A stretch of 64,000 nt of DNA from an uncultured Bacilli bacterium (lineage in GTDB: Bacteria > Bacillota_I > Bacilli_A > RF39 > UBA660), in NCBI GenBank assembly GCA_934086315.1, contig CAKOHZ010000002.1, forward strand, positions 1 through 64,000, given 5' to 3'. Positions 51,296-59,501 of the stretch are shown here, piece after piece. The notes beneath the pieces were generated by a model. It did no database searches. It was not told where the DNA came from and saw nothing but the letters and a program-made list of their open reading frames with translations. Within the stretch, counting starts at the first letter, position 1; each line of letters opens with the position of its first letter. Both the position numbers and the translations under genes were made by a program.

Positions 51296-53182
51296 ATGAT
51301 ATATTACCCTAAAGTATATGGAACTTGTGCTGGTGCAAACAAAGCAATCGAAACAGCATATAAATTAAAAAAAGAAAATAAATATAAGAATATTTATATT
51401 TATAAAGAGATACTACATAACCCATACATAATAAATGAGTTATTAAAAGATAATATTAAATGTATTGATGATTTAACTATTCTTGGTGAGAACGATATAT
51501 TAATTATTAGAGCTCATGGAGAACCAAAAGAAACTTATGACTATTTAGATAACCACAATATTGAATATTATGATGCAACTTGTACTAATGTTTTAAAAGT
51601 GCATAATATCGCAATTAATAAACAAAAAGACGGATATAAAATATTAATAGTTGGTAAAAAAACACATCCAGAAGTTATTGGTACAAATGGTTGGATTAAT
51701 AACAATGGAATTATTATTGAAAATGAAGAAGATTATAAAGAGCTAAATAATAATGATAAATACTATATAGTTTGCCAAACTACTATAAGCCATAAAAAAC
51801 TACAAAATTTATTAAATTATATGAATGAAAATAATATTAGTTATGAAATAGAAAACACTATTTGTAATGCTCAAAAACTAATTCAAACTTCAAGTGTTGC
51901 TCTAGCAGAACAAATGGATATTATGTTCGTAATTGGTGGCAAAGAAAGTTCTAATACTAAAGAACTATTCAATCTTTGCAATGAAGTTACTAAAACATAC
52001 TATTTTTCTGACATAAAAGATTTCTTTAATTTTATAAAGAAAGAAAAATATAATTTAAATACTAAAATAGGCTTCACTGGTGGAGCATCCACTCCTAAAG
52101 AACAAATAAAAGAATATGCAAATCTATTAGAATTCTTTATTTATTACAAAACTAAACTAAAAGAATTTGAAACAGACTTAAAGAAAATAAACAAATCATT
52201 TATAGAAAAAGATAACCCTATCGTAATAGACGCAGTAAATAAATTTATTAATATGAATGGAGATGGAAAATTCTTAAGAGGCTGTCTAATTGACTTAGGA
52301 TACAAACTAACTAAGAATGATGACTACGCTAAAACACTATCACTTGCTTATGAAACTTTTGAAACATCAATACTTATTCATGATGACATTATTGATAACG
52401 CACATTTAAGACGTAATAAAGAAACAATACATGAAACATATAAAGATGAATTTAAAAAATACAACGTAGAAAATGATAACACTAACGCTTCATTAGCACT
52501 ATGTATTGGAGATCTAGGTTTCTTCTATACAAATGAAATGATAACTAAAAAGTATAAAAATGATAAGAATCTCGCTAAATTACTAAGCTATTATAATAAT
52601 ATTGTTATTAAAACTATCAAAGGTGAAATAATAGATGTTGCTCTTCCGTTTATAGAAAAGAATGATAGAAATCATATCCTTCATGAAGAAGATATAATGG
52701 AAATATATAGACTTAAAACATCATGGTATACAGTAGTTGGTCCATTTGTACTTGGTATGATCTTAGGTAATTCTAAAACAAAAGATATAGAAACTTTTGA
52801 AAAAGTATTAGAACCACTTGGTATAGCATTTCAAATAAAAGATGATATTTTAGGAATCTATAGTAGTAAAGAAATACTAGGTAAATCAGTTTATTCAGAT
52901 ATTGAAGAATTCAAACAAACTATACTTTATTCTTACATTAAGATTAATAGAAATGATTTACTTGATGAATTATTAAAGTATTATGGCAAGAGTATAACTG
53001 AAGAAGAATCTAAGAAAGTACAGGAGCTATTTGAAGAATCAGGCGCACTAGAATATGCTACTAATAAAATGAATGAAATGTTTAATGAAGTTTATACAAA
53101 TATCAAATCAATGAATATAAAAGAATACACAAAGAATATACTTTTAGGATTAATATTATTCTTAAGATTAAGAGAAAAATAG
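51296..53182 (+). CDS. ispH: Fusion of IspH (HMBPP reductase) and polyprenyl diphosphate synthase
   Basis: A 628-residue two-domain protein. Residues 1-~280 are IspH: iron-sulfur ligands Cys11, Cys95 and Cys189 and substrate histidines His40, His73 and His123 are all in place (GTCAGANKA, RAHGEPKE, YDATCTN, KTHPE, ENTICN), with IGGKESSNT and GFTGGASTP. Residues ~285-628 are a trans-prenyl synthase: GKFLRG, first aspartate motif HDDIID (362-366) and a second motif in which DDILG (515-519) replaces DDxxD, as in some actinobacterial synthases. This joins IPP/DMAPP formation to chain elongation in one chain. Own promoter and terminator. Confidence 0.92.
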   Translation: MIYYPKVYGTCAGANKAIETAYKLKKENKYKNIYIYKEILHNPYIINELLKDNIKCIDDLTILGENDILIIRAHGEPKETYDYLDNHNIEYYDATCTNVLKVHNIAINKQKDGYKILIVGKKTHPEVIGTNGWINNNGIIIENEEDYKELNNNDKYYIVCQTTISHKKLQNLLNYMNENNISYEIENTICNAQKLIQTSSVALAEQMDIMFVIGGKESSNTKELFNLCNEVTKTYYFSDIKDFFNFIKKEKYNLNTKIGFTGGASTPKEQIKEYANLLEFFIYYKTKLKEFETDLKKINKSFIEKDNPIVIDAVNKFINMNGDGKFLRGCLIDLGYKLTKNDDYAKTLSLAYETFETSILIHDDIIDNAHLRRNKETIHETYKDEFKKYNVENDNTNASLALCIGDLGFFYTNEMITKKYKNDKNLAKLLSYYNNIVIKTIKGEIIDVALPFIEKNDRNHILHEEDIMEIYRLKTSWYTVVGPFVLGMILGNSKTKDIETFEKVLEPLGIAFQIKDDILGIYSSKEILGKSVYSDIEEFKQTILYSYIKINRNDLLDELLKYYGKSITEEESKKVQELFEESGALEYATNKMNEMFNEVYTNIKSMNIKEYTKNILLGLILFLRLREK

Positions 53183-53206
53183 TATCACATGATACTATTT
53201 TTTCTT
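53177..53206 (+). terminator. Terminator of the IspH fusion gene
   Basis: AAATAGTATC / GATACTATTT with a four-base loop, then a T-run; the stop codon lies in the first arm. Confidence 0.93.
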
Positions 53207-53449
53207 GACAAAATAAGTTTAACCTAAAGCAACAACTTCTTTTCTAGAATCAGAGTTTTGAATAATCAAGTAGCAAACATATTTTGATAACTTATAGTCA
53301 TCAATAATTCTTTCTCCACCTTTGTTCAATTTTATCATTTTGTCGGTTTGGACAAAATAATAAAGAACCTTATTTTTGCTACTATTGTATGATGTACCTG
53401 CTTTTTCTAAAGCTCCTAAGAGTTTTCTCCATTCTTTGTATTTATAATT
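53195..53449 (-). pseudogene. Remnant of a dinD-like gene
   Basis: On the minus strand an open stretch of 77 codons encodes YKEWRKLLGALEKAGTSYNS, then KMIKLNKGGERIIDDYKLSK and YVCYLIIQNSDSRKEVVALG, closely following E. coli DinD (LSRYACYLVVQNGDP..KPVIAAGQTYFA). The family's next codon, Gln of QTYF, is TAA here, yet TYFVK continues in frame, so it is a CAA-to-TAA nonsense mutation. There is no start codon or N-terminus, and the C-terminal half is gone. DinD-type proteins occur on mobile elements. The region 53183-53694 otherwise holds only this and a degenerate tRNA. Confidence 0.8.
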
Positions 53450-53466
53450 TTATGAATTAACATTAA

Positions 53467-53542
53467 TGACCAGAATAGCAGGATTTGAACCTACACAATC
53501 TAGTTTCCAAAACTTACACACTACCAAATATGCTATACCCAA
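53467..53542 (-). tRNA. Degenerate tRNA-Pro (UGG)-like sequence, probably a pseudogene
   Basis: On the minus strand a tRNA-sized cloverleaf (53542 to 53470) has anticodon loop TTTGGAA (UGG), GGTAG D-loop and an intact T-arm GTAGGTTCAAATCCTGC. The acceptor stem has one mismatch and three wobble pairs, the anticodon stem one mismatch, and the 3' end reads TCA instead of CCA. It therefore looks decayed or highly diverged. It lies just upstream of the dinD remnant. Confidence 0.6.
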
Positions 53543-53634
53543 ATTTTATATATTTCTCATATCCACCTACTATTATAATTAGACATAAAAATCAAAGACA
53601 CTTCTTTTTCACTCACAAAAAATTGATCAAAATA

Positions 53635-53670
53635 TAAAAAAAGATATACCTCATTAAAAAGTATATCTTC
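53635..53670 (-). terminator. Terminator of uppS
   Basis: AAGATATAC / GTATATCTT around an 11-base loop, with a T-run on the minus strand. Confidence 0.85.
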
Positions 53671-53694
53671 GCATCATATTTTTAAAATTTAAAC

Positions 53695-54411
53695 TTATTT
53701 TTTTCTATCGTTAACTGTTCCCTTAGAAATATTTCTATTGAAATATGATTCAAGAGCTTTATCAAATTCTTCTTCAGTAAAGTCAGGGAAACACTTATCA
53801 GTGAAATATAATTCAGCATAAGCAATACTATATAACATAAAATTACTTATTCTTAACTCTCCACTAGTTCTAATCATTAAATCAACTGGAGGTAAATCAT
53901 TATATAAATAACTATAGAAATTTTCTGGAGTTACACTGTCTAAATCTAATTCTCCATCTTTATACATAGTAGCTAGCTTCTTAGCTGCATCTACTATTTC
54001 AAATTGACCACCATAATTTAAACAAACATTAAATATTCCACCTGTACAATTTAAAGTCTCTTTTTCAAGTGTTTTCATAGCACCATAAACTTCATCACTA
54101 AGTGGTTCCTTTCTTCCTGAAAAAACAACTCTAATATTATTTTCTAAAAAGAAATGCATATCACTCTTAAAAGCAGATACAAATAAATTCATCAAGTACC
54201 CTACTTCTTCTTGACTTCTTTTAAAATTTTCAGTTGAAAATGCAAAAACACTAAGTATCTTAACACCTTTACTTAATATATGAAGAGCAGTTTTTTTAAG
54301 AGTTTTATATCCTGCATAATGTCCTTCAGTTCTTTTTTTGCCTTGTCTTGTAGCCCATCTTCCATTTCCATCCATTATGATAGCCACATGATTTGGTATA
54401 TCATTTTTCAT
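53695..54411 (-). CDS. uppS: Undecaprenyl diphosphate synthase (cis-prenyltransferase)
   Basis: UppS builds the C55 lipid carrier of peptidoglycan precursors. The 238-residue protein shows HVAIIMDGNGRWATRQGKKR, ILSVFAFSTENFKRS, VCLNYGGQFEI, DLMIRTSGELRISNFMLYSI and YAELYFTDKCFPDF. I start at ATG 54409-54411 after AGAGGAAG. cdsA, which often follows uppS, is not here. The IspH-prenyl synthase fusion upstream may supply its FPP substrate, and MraY uses its product after dephosphorylation. Confidence 0.95.
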   Translation of the reverse strand: MKNDIPNHVAIIMDGNGRWATRQGKKRTEGHYAGYKTLKKTALHILSKGVKILSVFAFSTENFKRSQEEVGYLMNLFVSAFKSDMHFFLENNIRVVFSGRKEPLSDEVYGAMKTLEKETLNCTGGIFNVCLNYGGQFEIVDAAKKLATMYKDGELDLDSVTPENFYSYLYNDLPPVDLMIRTSGELRISNFMLYSIAYAELYFTDKCFPDFTEEEFDKALESYFNRNISKGTVNDRKK

Positions 54412-54508
54412 AAATCTTCCTCTTTCTTGCAACTAACAACTATTATACTAAAAAATCTATTATTTTTATATATTTTTAACTCTTTTTACATATTTTAATG
54501 ACTTTTAA

Positions 54509-54537
54509 GTGACAATTTAATACAATTATAGTATAAT
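54509..54537 (+). promoter_or_regulatory. Promoter of mgtE
   Basis: GTGACA (54509-54514), 17 bases, TATAAT (54532-54537). The leader to the ATG at 54565 is only about 20 bases. Confidence 0.78.
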
Positions 54538-54564
54538 TAACAAGAAAAAAAGGTGGTGTTTATT

Positions 54565-55899
54565 ATGTTAAAAAATATTGAAAACTTAATTGAAGAAAAA
54601 AAATATGCTGAAATCAAAAAAATCTTAAATGAAATGAATGATTATGACATAGCAGAGATATTTGAAGACTTACCGACCACTGAACAATTAAAAATATTTA
54701 GATTACTAACTAAAGACATTGCAGCAGATGTATTTTCATATATGGAAACTGATACTCAAAGTAAACTAATTACTCTACTTAGTGAAAAGGAAGCAGTTGA
54801 TATTATCAATGATATGGCAAGTGATGATGCAGCCGACTTAATGGATGAAATACCTGCAAATGTAGTAAGCAGATTATTAAATAAGGTGGACCCTGAAGCA
54901 AGACGAGATATAAACCAACTTCTTAATTATCCAGATGATTCAGCAGGTAGTATAATGACTACAGAATATATGGATTTAAAAGAAGAAAATACTATAGAAG
55001 AAGCTATTAGAAAAATTAAAAGAGAATATGATGATAAAGAAACAATCGATATCTGTTTTGTAACCGATAAATCCAGAAAACTAATTGGAACAGTTAAACT
55101 AAAAGATCTAGTTTTAAACGATGAAGAAAAACTTATAAAAGACATTATGGATGATGATATAATGAGTGTTAATACTCTAATGGATCAAGAAGAAGTTGCA
55201 TCCATAATACAAGATTATGACCTTACTTCAATACCAGTAGTAGATACTGAAAATAAATTAGTTGGTATTATTACAATTGATGATGTTATCGATATTATTG
55301 AAGAAGAAGCAACAGAAGACATCGAAAAAATGGCCGCAATTACTCCAACTGAGAAACCATATTTAAAACTAAATGTCTTAGAACTTTATAAAAGTAGAAT
55401 TCCATGGTTATTACTTCTTATGATATCAGCAACATTTACAGGTAAAATAATACAACATTATGAAGCAGCTCTAGCTTCATACGTAGTCCTTACTTCATTC
55501 ATACCTATGCTTATGGATACAGGTGGAAATGCTGGAGGACAATCTTCAGTAACAATAATCCGTGGACTTTCATTAAATGATATAGAATATAAAGATACAT
55601 TAAAAGTTATATGGAAAGAAATAAGAGTTGCAGTTTTAGCTGGTCTAACACTAGCAGTAGCAAATTTTGCAAAACTACTTCTTATAGACAAAGTTACAAC
55701 AAGTGTAGCTTTAGTAGTATGTTTAACACTAGTAGTAACAGTAATAATTGCTAAAATAATTGGATGTTCTCTACCAATACTAGCTAAAAAGGTAGGTTTT
55801 GACCCTGCAGTAATGGCAAGTCCATTCATAACAACAATAGTAGATGCTATATCTCTAATAGTTTATTTCCAAATAGCGACTCATCTTTTAGGATTATAA
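54565..55899 (+). CDS. mgtE: Magnesium transporter MgtE
   Basis: A 444-residue MgtE: N-terminal helical domain (DLPTTEQLKIFRLLTKDIAA, LMDEIPANVVSRLLN), two CBS domains (~130-250; MTTEYMDLKEENTIEEAIRK, IPVVDTENKLVGIITIDDV), and five membrane helices with FIPMLMDTGGNAGGQSSVTI and PFITTIVDA. The cytoplasmic part senses magnesium and gates the channel. Start ATG 54565 lies six bases after GGTGGTG; the upstream GTG is in that ribosome site. The leader is too short for an M-box riboswitch. Confidence 0.95.
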   Translation: MLKNIENLIEEKKYAEIKKILNEMNDYDIAEIFEDLPTTEQLKIFRLLTKDIAADVFSYMETDTQSKLITLLSEKEAVDIINDMASDDAADLMDEIPANVVSRLLNKVDPEARRDINQLLNYPDDSAGSIMTTEYMDLKEENTIEEAIRKIKREYDDKETIDICFVTDKSRKLIGTVKLKDLVLNDEEKLIKDIMDDDIMSVNTLMDQEEVASIIQDYDLTSIPVVDTENKLVGIITIDDVIDIIEEEATEDIEKMAAITPTEKPYLKLNVLELYKSRIPWLLLLMISATFTGKIIQHYEAALASYVVLTSFIPMLMDTGGNAGGQSSVTIIRGLSLNDIEYKDTLKVIWKEIRVAVLAGLTLAVANFAKLLLIDKVTTSVALVVCLTLVVTVIIAKIIGCSLPILAKKVGFDPAVMASPFITTIVDAISLIVYFQIATHLLGL

Positions 55900-55930
55900 A
55901 AAGTACTTTCATAAAACGAAAGTACTTTTT
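55898..55930 (+). terminator. Bidirectional terminator after mgtE
   Basis: Thirteen-base stem AAAAAGTACTTTC / GAAAGTACTTTTT with a seven-base loop; it serves mgtE and the convergent gene ending at 55939. Confidence 0.93.
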
Positions 55931-55938
55931 CATTTATA

Positions 55939-56925
55939 CTACGCAGCTAATGATCTAGCTATAGTTCTATAATATTGTTCACCAAGCTTACATCTACCTT
56001 GTTTAGTTCTTAATCTTTCTACTGCTTTTTCTTGCATTTTAAACTTTTTCAAATTAGCTTCCATTACAGCTAATTCAACATTATTTTTTATTTTTCTAGC
56101 ACCGTTTACTATACCAACTTTATTTCTTAAAGCTTCAAGTTCAGTCTTAGTTTGATTAATATCATGTTCATAATTTTCTCTAGATTCTTTTAAAGATGCC
56201 TTCATATCACTATATACGCGATATCTATCAAAATCAGCAAAATATTTTTCCATTTCACGAGCTTTTCTTTTTGCATATTTAGCAGAACCTTTATTAACTA
56301 TTTTCTTTTGAGTGGTTTGCATCTTACCTTGTTTATTTTGCAATCTTCTAATTTTAGCACAAACTCTATTTATACGTTTTTCATTTATACTCTTCTTAAA
56401 TTTTGTTTTATAATCTTTAGAACGTAAACCCTCTAGTTTTTCATACTCACTAGATAACTTCGCACCATTTTTCTGTAAACCACGTCCACTAGCATTCATA
56501 ACAATAGAATCTACAGGGTTTAACACATTAGAATCAAAACCTAAATTTTGCTCATCAATAGCTATATTAGCAATTACATTATCATATCCATCTTTTGCTT
56601 TTTTAAGTTCTAAAAGTATTTTATCTACTTCTTTTTTAGAATCATCTAAATATCCACTTTCACCCATACGATAAGATAAATTTTCATATCTATTTATAAG
56701 TCTTTGATATTTATTTGATAATACATCATGAGCATTACGCACCTCAATATCAACAGACTTCTTATGAACAGCCGGACTAAATTGCAATCTCTTAAGCTGC
56801 TCTAATGTTAAATCATAATCAAAATCATTAGCAGGAATACTAAGTGACTTACATACATGTAATAAAAATTGTAATCCTACATTACTAGGTAATCTACCAG
56901 TTCTTACAGCTTCCCTTATAGTCAT
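55939..56925 (-). CDS. Coiled-coil protein of unknown function
   Basis: A 328-residue, very basic, nearly all-helical soluble protein. The first ~70 residues may be a small folded domain (TIREAVRTGRLPSNVGLQFL); the rest has long coiled-coil stretches (SYRMGESGYLDDSKKEVDKI, SRENYEHDINQTKTELEALR) and many Lys/Arg clusters. No family is recognised. It starts two bases after a second DUF1292 gene and is probably co-transcribed with it. Nucleic-acid or cytoskeletal binding would be only a guess. Confidence 0.6.
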   Translation of the reverse strand: MTIREAVRTGRLPSNVGLQFLLHVCKSLSIPANDFDYDLTLEQLKRLQFSPAVHKKSVDIEVRNAHDVLSNKYQRLINRYENLSYRMGESGYLDDSKKEVDKILLELKKAKDGYDNVIANIAIDEQNLGFDSNVLNPVDSIVMNASGRGLQKNGAKLSSEYEKLEGLRSKDYKTKFKKSINEKRINRVCAKIRRLQNKQGKMQTTQKKIVNKGSAKYAKRKAREMEKYFADFDRYRVYSDMKASLKESRENYEHDINQTKTELEALRNKVGIVNGARKIKNNVELAVMEANLKKFKMQEKAVERLRTKQGRCKLGEQYYRTIARSLAA

Positions 56926-56927
56926 AC

Positions 56928-57197
56928 TTACTCACCTGACTCACTAAGTTCACTAACAACTCTATCTATTTCGTTATTAATATAATCTAATTCTTTTTGA
57001 TCAGTAATAGTATCTAAAGAATATGATGTTTCAGTTTCATTTAATATTGATGAAAATATAGTATCTTCTTCATTATTAATTGTATAAATAATATATGTTT
57101 TATTAAATTCAAGAGAATCAACTATATCAAGTACATTTATTTCTACTACAGTACCATCTTCAATAGTCACTTTTAACTTATTATTAGCATCTTCCAT
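56928..57197 (-). CDS. Second DUF1292 paralogue
   Basis: An 89-residue acidic DUF1292-type protein: KLKVTIEDGTVVEINVLDIV, EFNKTYIIYTINNEEDTIFS, SILNETETSYSLDTITDQKE. It is clearly related to the DUF1292 protein at 50235-50501 but more diverged and outside the ruvX-mltG context, with the coiled-coil gene two bases downstream. The start follows AGGAGGCAA. The function is unknown. Confidence 0.8.
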   Translation of the reverse strand: MEDANNKLKVTIEDGTVVEINVLDIVDSLEFNKTYIIYTINNEEDTIFSSILNETETSYSLDTITDQKELDYINNEIDRVVSELSESGE

Positions 57198-57248
57198 AAT
57201 TGCCTCCTAGTATATATAAATTTTAACATAATTTTTAGACTGTTACAA

Positions 57249-57287
57249 TAAAAAAGACTACAATTTCTTTTTAAGAGTTATTGTAGC
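57249..57287 (-). terminator. Terminator of the metallophosphoesterase gene
   Basis: CTACAAT / ATTGTAG around a 15-base loop and a T-run on the minus strand; the stop codon lies in the second arm. Confidence 0.75.
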
Positions 57288-58148
57288 CATATCTCTAGAA
57301 GATACTTTATCTAAAGCTCCAAATACTGGACTAGTATGAGAAAATTTTCTATATCCTCTATTAACTATCATTTTAGCATTTAATACATCAAATTCTCCCC
57401 TACACTTATCAGTTTTACTAACTATGTAGTCAAATACATTTTTTCCATCGCTTACATCTATTCCAATATCTCTAAGTGCTCCTTGAATTATTTTTGGCAT
57501 ATAACCATCATGTTTATGTCCACATACAATTAAATCAAGTTCTTTTAATCTGTCTCTTAAAACAGTTAGTATCTCTTTTTTACATATAGTATCTGGAGAA
57601 TGAGTAAGTAATATATTAAATTGTTTATCAGTAAATTCTAATAAACTTTGCATATAATCTTCTATAAAATATTGATTCCATTTACTTTCTCTAGATTTAT
57701 AGTATGCTTCACTTCTAGGACAAAAACCACCTATTCTAATATTCCCAACATCAGCATATTCATCGCCCACTCTTTTGTCTAAAATATGTACTCCAGTTGT
57801 TCTATCAAGCATTTTTAAATATTGAATTGAATCACTAGTATCAAATTTTTTACCACTTTTTAATTCATGATTACCAAGACATACAAAAGTACTGGCTATA
57901 GAATCCAAACTACAAAATAAATATCTTAACATCCTATCATTTCTAGGAATATAAAAATCATCTGAATTATATGTTAAATCACCAGACACAACTATTATAT
58001 CAGGATCAACCTTATAAACTTCATCAATTAATTTATCCCATAATTCAAAAGTAGCCCAATTATTATTATGAATATCAGCTAATGAAACTATAGTATAATC
58101 CCTATCTAATTTGTCACTATTAATTGTAAATTTTTCGTTATGTATCAT
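57258..58148 (-). CDS. Calcineurin-type metallophosphoesterase
   Basis: A 296-residue cytosolic metallophosphoesterase with all five metal-binding blocks: SLADIHNN (DxH), VVSGDLTY, LGNHELK, LLTHSPD and CGHKHDGY. YkuE/YaeI-type family members act on phosphodiesters, some on lipid A or cAMP-like substrates; the natural substrate cannot be read here. No signal peptide or membrane anchor is seen. It lies just downstream of spoIVB on the same strand, across a terminator. Confidence 0.92.
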   Translation of the reverse strand: MIHNEKFTINSDKLDRDYTIVSLADIHNNNWATFELWDKLIDEVYKVDPDIIVVSGDLTYNSDDFYIPRNDRMLRYLFCSLDSIASTFVCLGNHELKSGKKFDTSDSIQYLKMLDRTTGVHILDKRVGDEYADVGNIRIGGFCPRSEAYYKSRESKWNQYFIEDYMQSLLEFTDKQFNILLTHSPDTICKKEILTVLRDRLKELDLIVCGHKHDGYMPKIIQGALRDIGIDVSDGKNVFDYIVSKTDKCRGEFDVLNAKMIVNRGYRKFSHTSPVFGALDKVSSRDMATITLKKKL

Positions 58149-58208
58149 TTTCCCCTCTAAACAGACAAGTATTATAACACAAATTTATATTTATTTCACC
58201 AATTATAT

Positions 58209-58232
58209 TAAAAAGTACTATTTCTAGTACTA
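58209..58232 (-). terminator. Terminator of spoIVB
   Basis: AGTACTA / TAGTACT with a four-base loop and T-run on the minus strand, at the stop of spoIVB. Confidence 0.85.
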
Positions 58233-59207
58233 ATTTTCACCTTCTTCAAGCATAGTTATTATAGATATTCCATATCCTAAAGTAACATTATCTACAAGTA
58301 CATTCGTAACAGCACCTATTATTTTATCATTTTGTATTATAGGAGAACCACTCATTCCTTGAACTATACCACCTGTCTTACTAACAAGAGTTTTGTCTGT
58401 TATTTCAAAGCTAAATGCTTTCTGAGTATCTTTTTTATTATAATATTTATCTACTATATTTATATTATATTTTTCAATTTTATTGTCCTTAGTAACTGTC
58501 AGTATATAAGCACTACCTTTTTCTATATCACTAAATGATGATACTTCTTTAGTTTCTTTATTAGGTAGTTTATCATTATATATACCATATATACCCTTAT
58601 TAGTATTCTTGTTTATTGTACCAAGAGCTCTCTCAAACACTATTTTAGCATTTTTACTACCAACTCTACCATTTCTACTTTTATCTATACTAGTAACTTT
58701 ACTATAAAGAATATTTCCATTTCTAACATCAATTCTATTTCCTGTTTCACTCATAGTTACTTCATGACCTAAAGCTCCATATATTTTGCTTACTGGATCT
58801 ATATAACTAAGAGTACCAAGTCCAACCAATGAATCTTTTACATAAAGACCTGTTTTATATACACCATCATCTATTTTTAAATTTAATGTACTATTTATTT
58901 TTCTATTATTTCTCTCTATCTCAACAGTCACTTTCATATTACTTAAATCACTATTGTCTACTTCTTTAGTAAGTTCATCTATAGTACTAACACTTTTACC
59001 ATTAACACTTACTATTTTATCTCCTATTTTAAAGTTATTTTTAGCTATATATTCGCCATCTACTTTATAAAAACCTACTACTATGAGTCCATCAGTATTT
59101 ATCTTTATCCCAATACTTTCTCCACCTGGAATAATGTATTTAGAATAAGCAAATGCACCTAATGGAAATAAAAAAATAATAAATAACGTGAATATAAATT
59201 TTTTCAT
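58230..59207 (-). CDS. spoIVB: SpoIVB serine peptidase (sporulation signalling)
   Basis: SpoIVB is secreted by the forespore and triggers sigma-K activation in the mother cell by cleaving SpoIVFA. The 325-residue protein has a signal peptide (1-20), a PDZ domain (~30-115; NNFKIGDKIVSVNGKSV) and the S55 peptidase domain with His148 (GALGHEVT), Asp271 and Ser286 (VQGMSGSPI), the spacing of the B. subtilis triad. It is shorter than B. subtilis SpoIVB, mostly at the N-terminus. It lies near xseB-xseA-nusB, as in Bacilli; the spo0A that usually follows is not seen. Confidence 0.93.
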   Translation of the reverse strand: MKKFIFTLFIIFLFPLGAFAYSKYIIPGGESIGIKINTDGLIVVGFYKVDGEYIAKNNFKIGDKIVSVNGKSVSTIDELTKEVDNSDLSNMKVTVEIERNNRKINSTLNLKIDDGVYKTGLYVKDSLVGLGTLSYIDPVSKIYGALGHEVTMSETGNRIDVRNGNILYSKVTSIDKSRNGRVGSKNAKIVFERALGTINKNTNKGIYGIYNDKLPNKETKEVSSFSDIEKGSAYILTVTKDNKIEKYNINIVDKYYNKKDTQKAFSFEITDKTLVSKTGGIVQGMSGSPIIQNDKIIGAVTNVLVDNVTLGYGISIITMLEEGEN

Positions 59208-59279
59208 TATTTCACCTCTTTATTATTATTAACTTTAATATTTTTATTATATACCCACTTATTTCTATGGAAATAATTA

Positions 59280-59501
59280 CTAATTTCCTTCTACTTCAAA
59301 CTTACTTTCAGTACCATTTTCATTAACTAACTTATTAATAGTTTCAGTAGCATTATTAAGTTTAGTTTCACAAAATTCTATTAATTTCATAGCTTCAGTA
59401 TATTTAGTAATTGATTTATCTAAATCAAGTTCACCACTTTCAAGTTCATTAACTATTTTTTCTAGTTCTTTTATAGATTGTTCAAATGTTTTTTCTTTCA
59501 T
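59280..59501 (-). CDS. xseB: Exodeoxyribonuclease VII small subunit
   Basis: A 73-residue two-helix protein: TFEQSIKELEKIVNELESGE, LDLDKSITKYTEAMKLIEFC, ETKLNNATETINKLV. This is the canonical XseB pattern. ATGA overlap with xseA. Confidence 0.95.
   Translation of the reverse strand: MKEKTFEQSIKELEKIVNELESGELDLDKSITKYTEAMKLIEFCETKLNNATETINKLVNENGTESKFEVEGN

Noticed and set aside
54433..54564. M-box magnesium riboswitch before mgtE
   Set aside because: The promoter at 54509-54537 leaves a leader of only about 20 bases, too short for an M-box fold.
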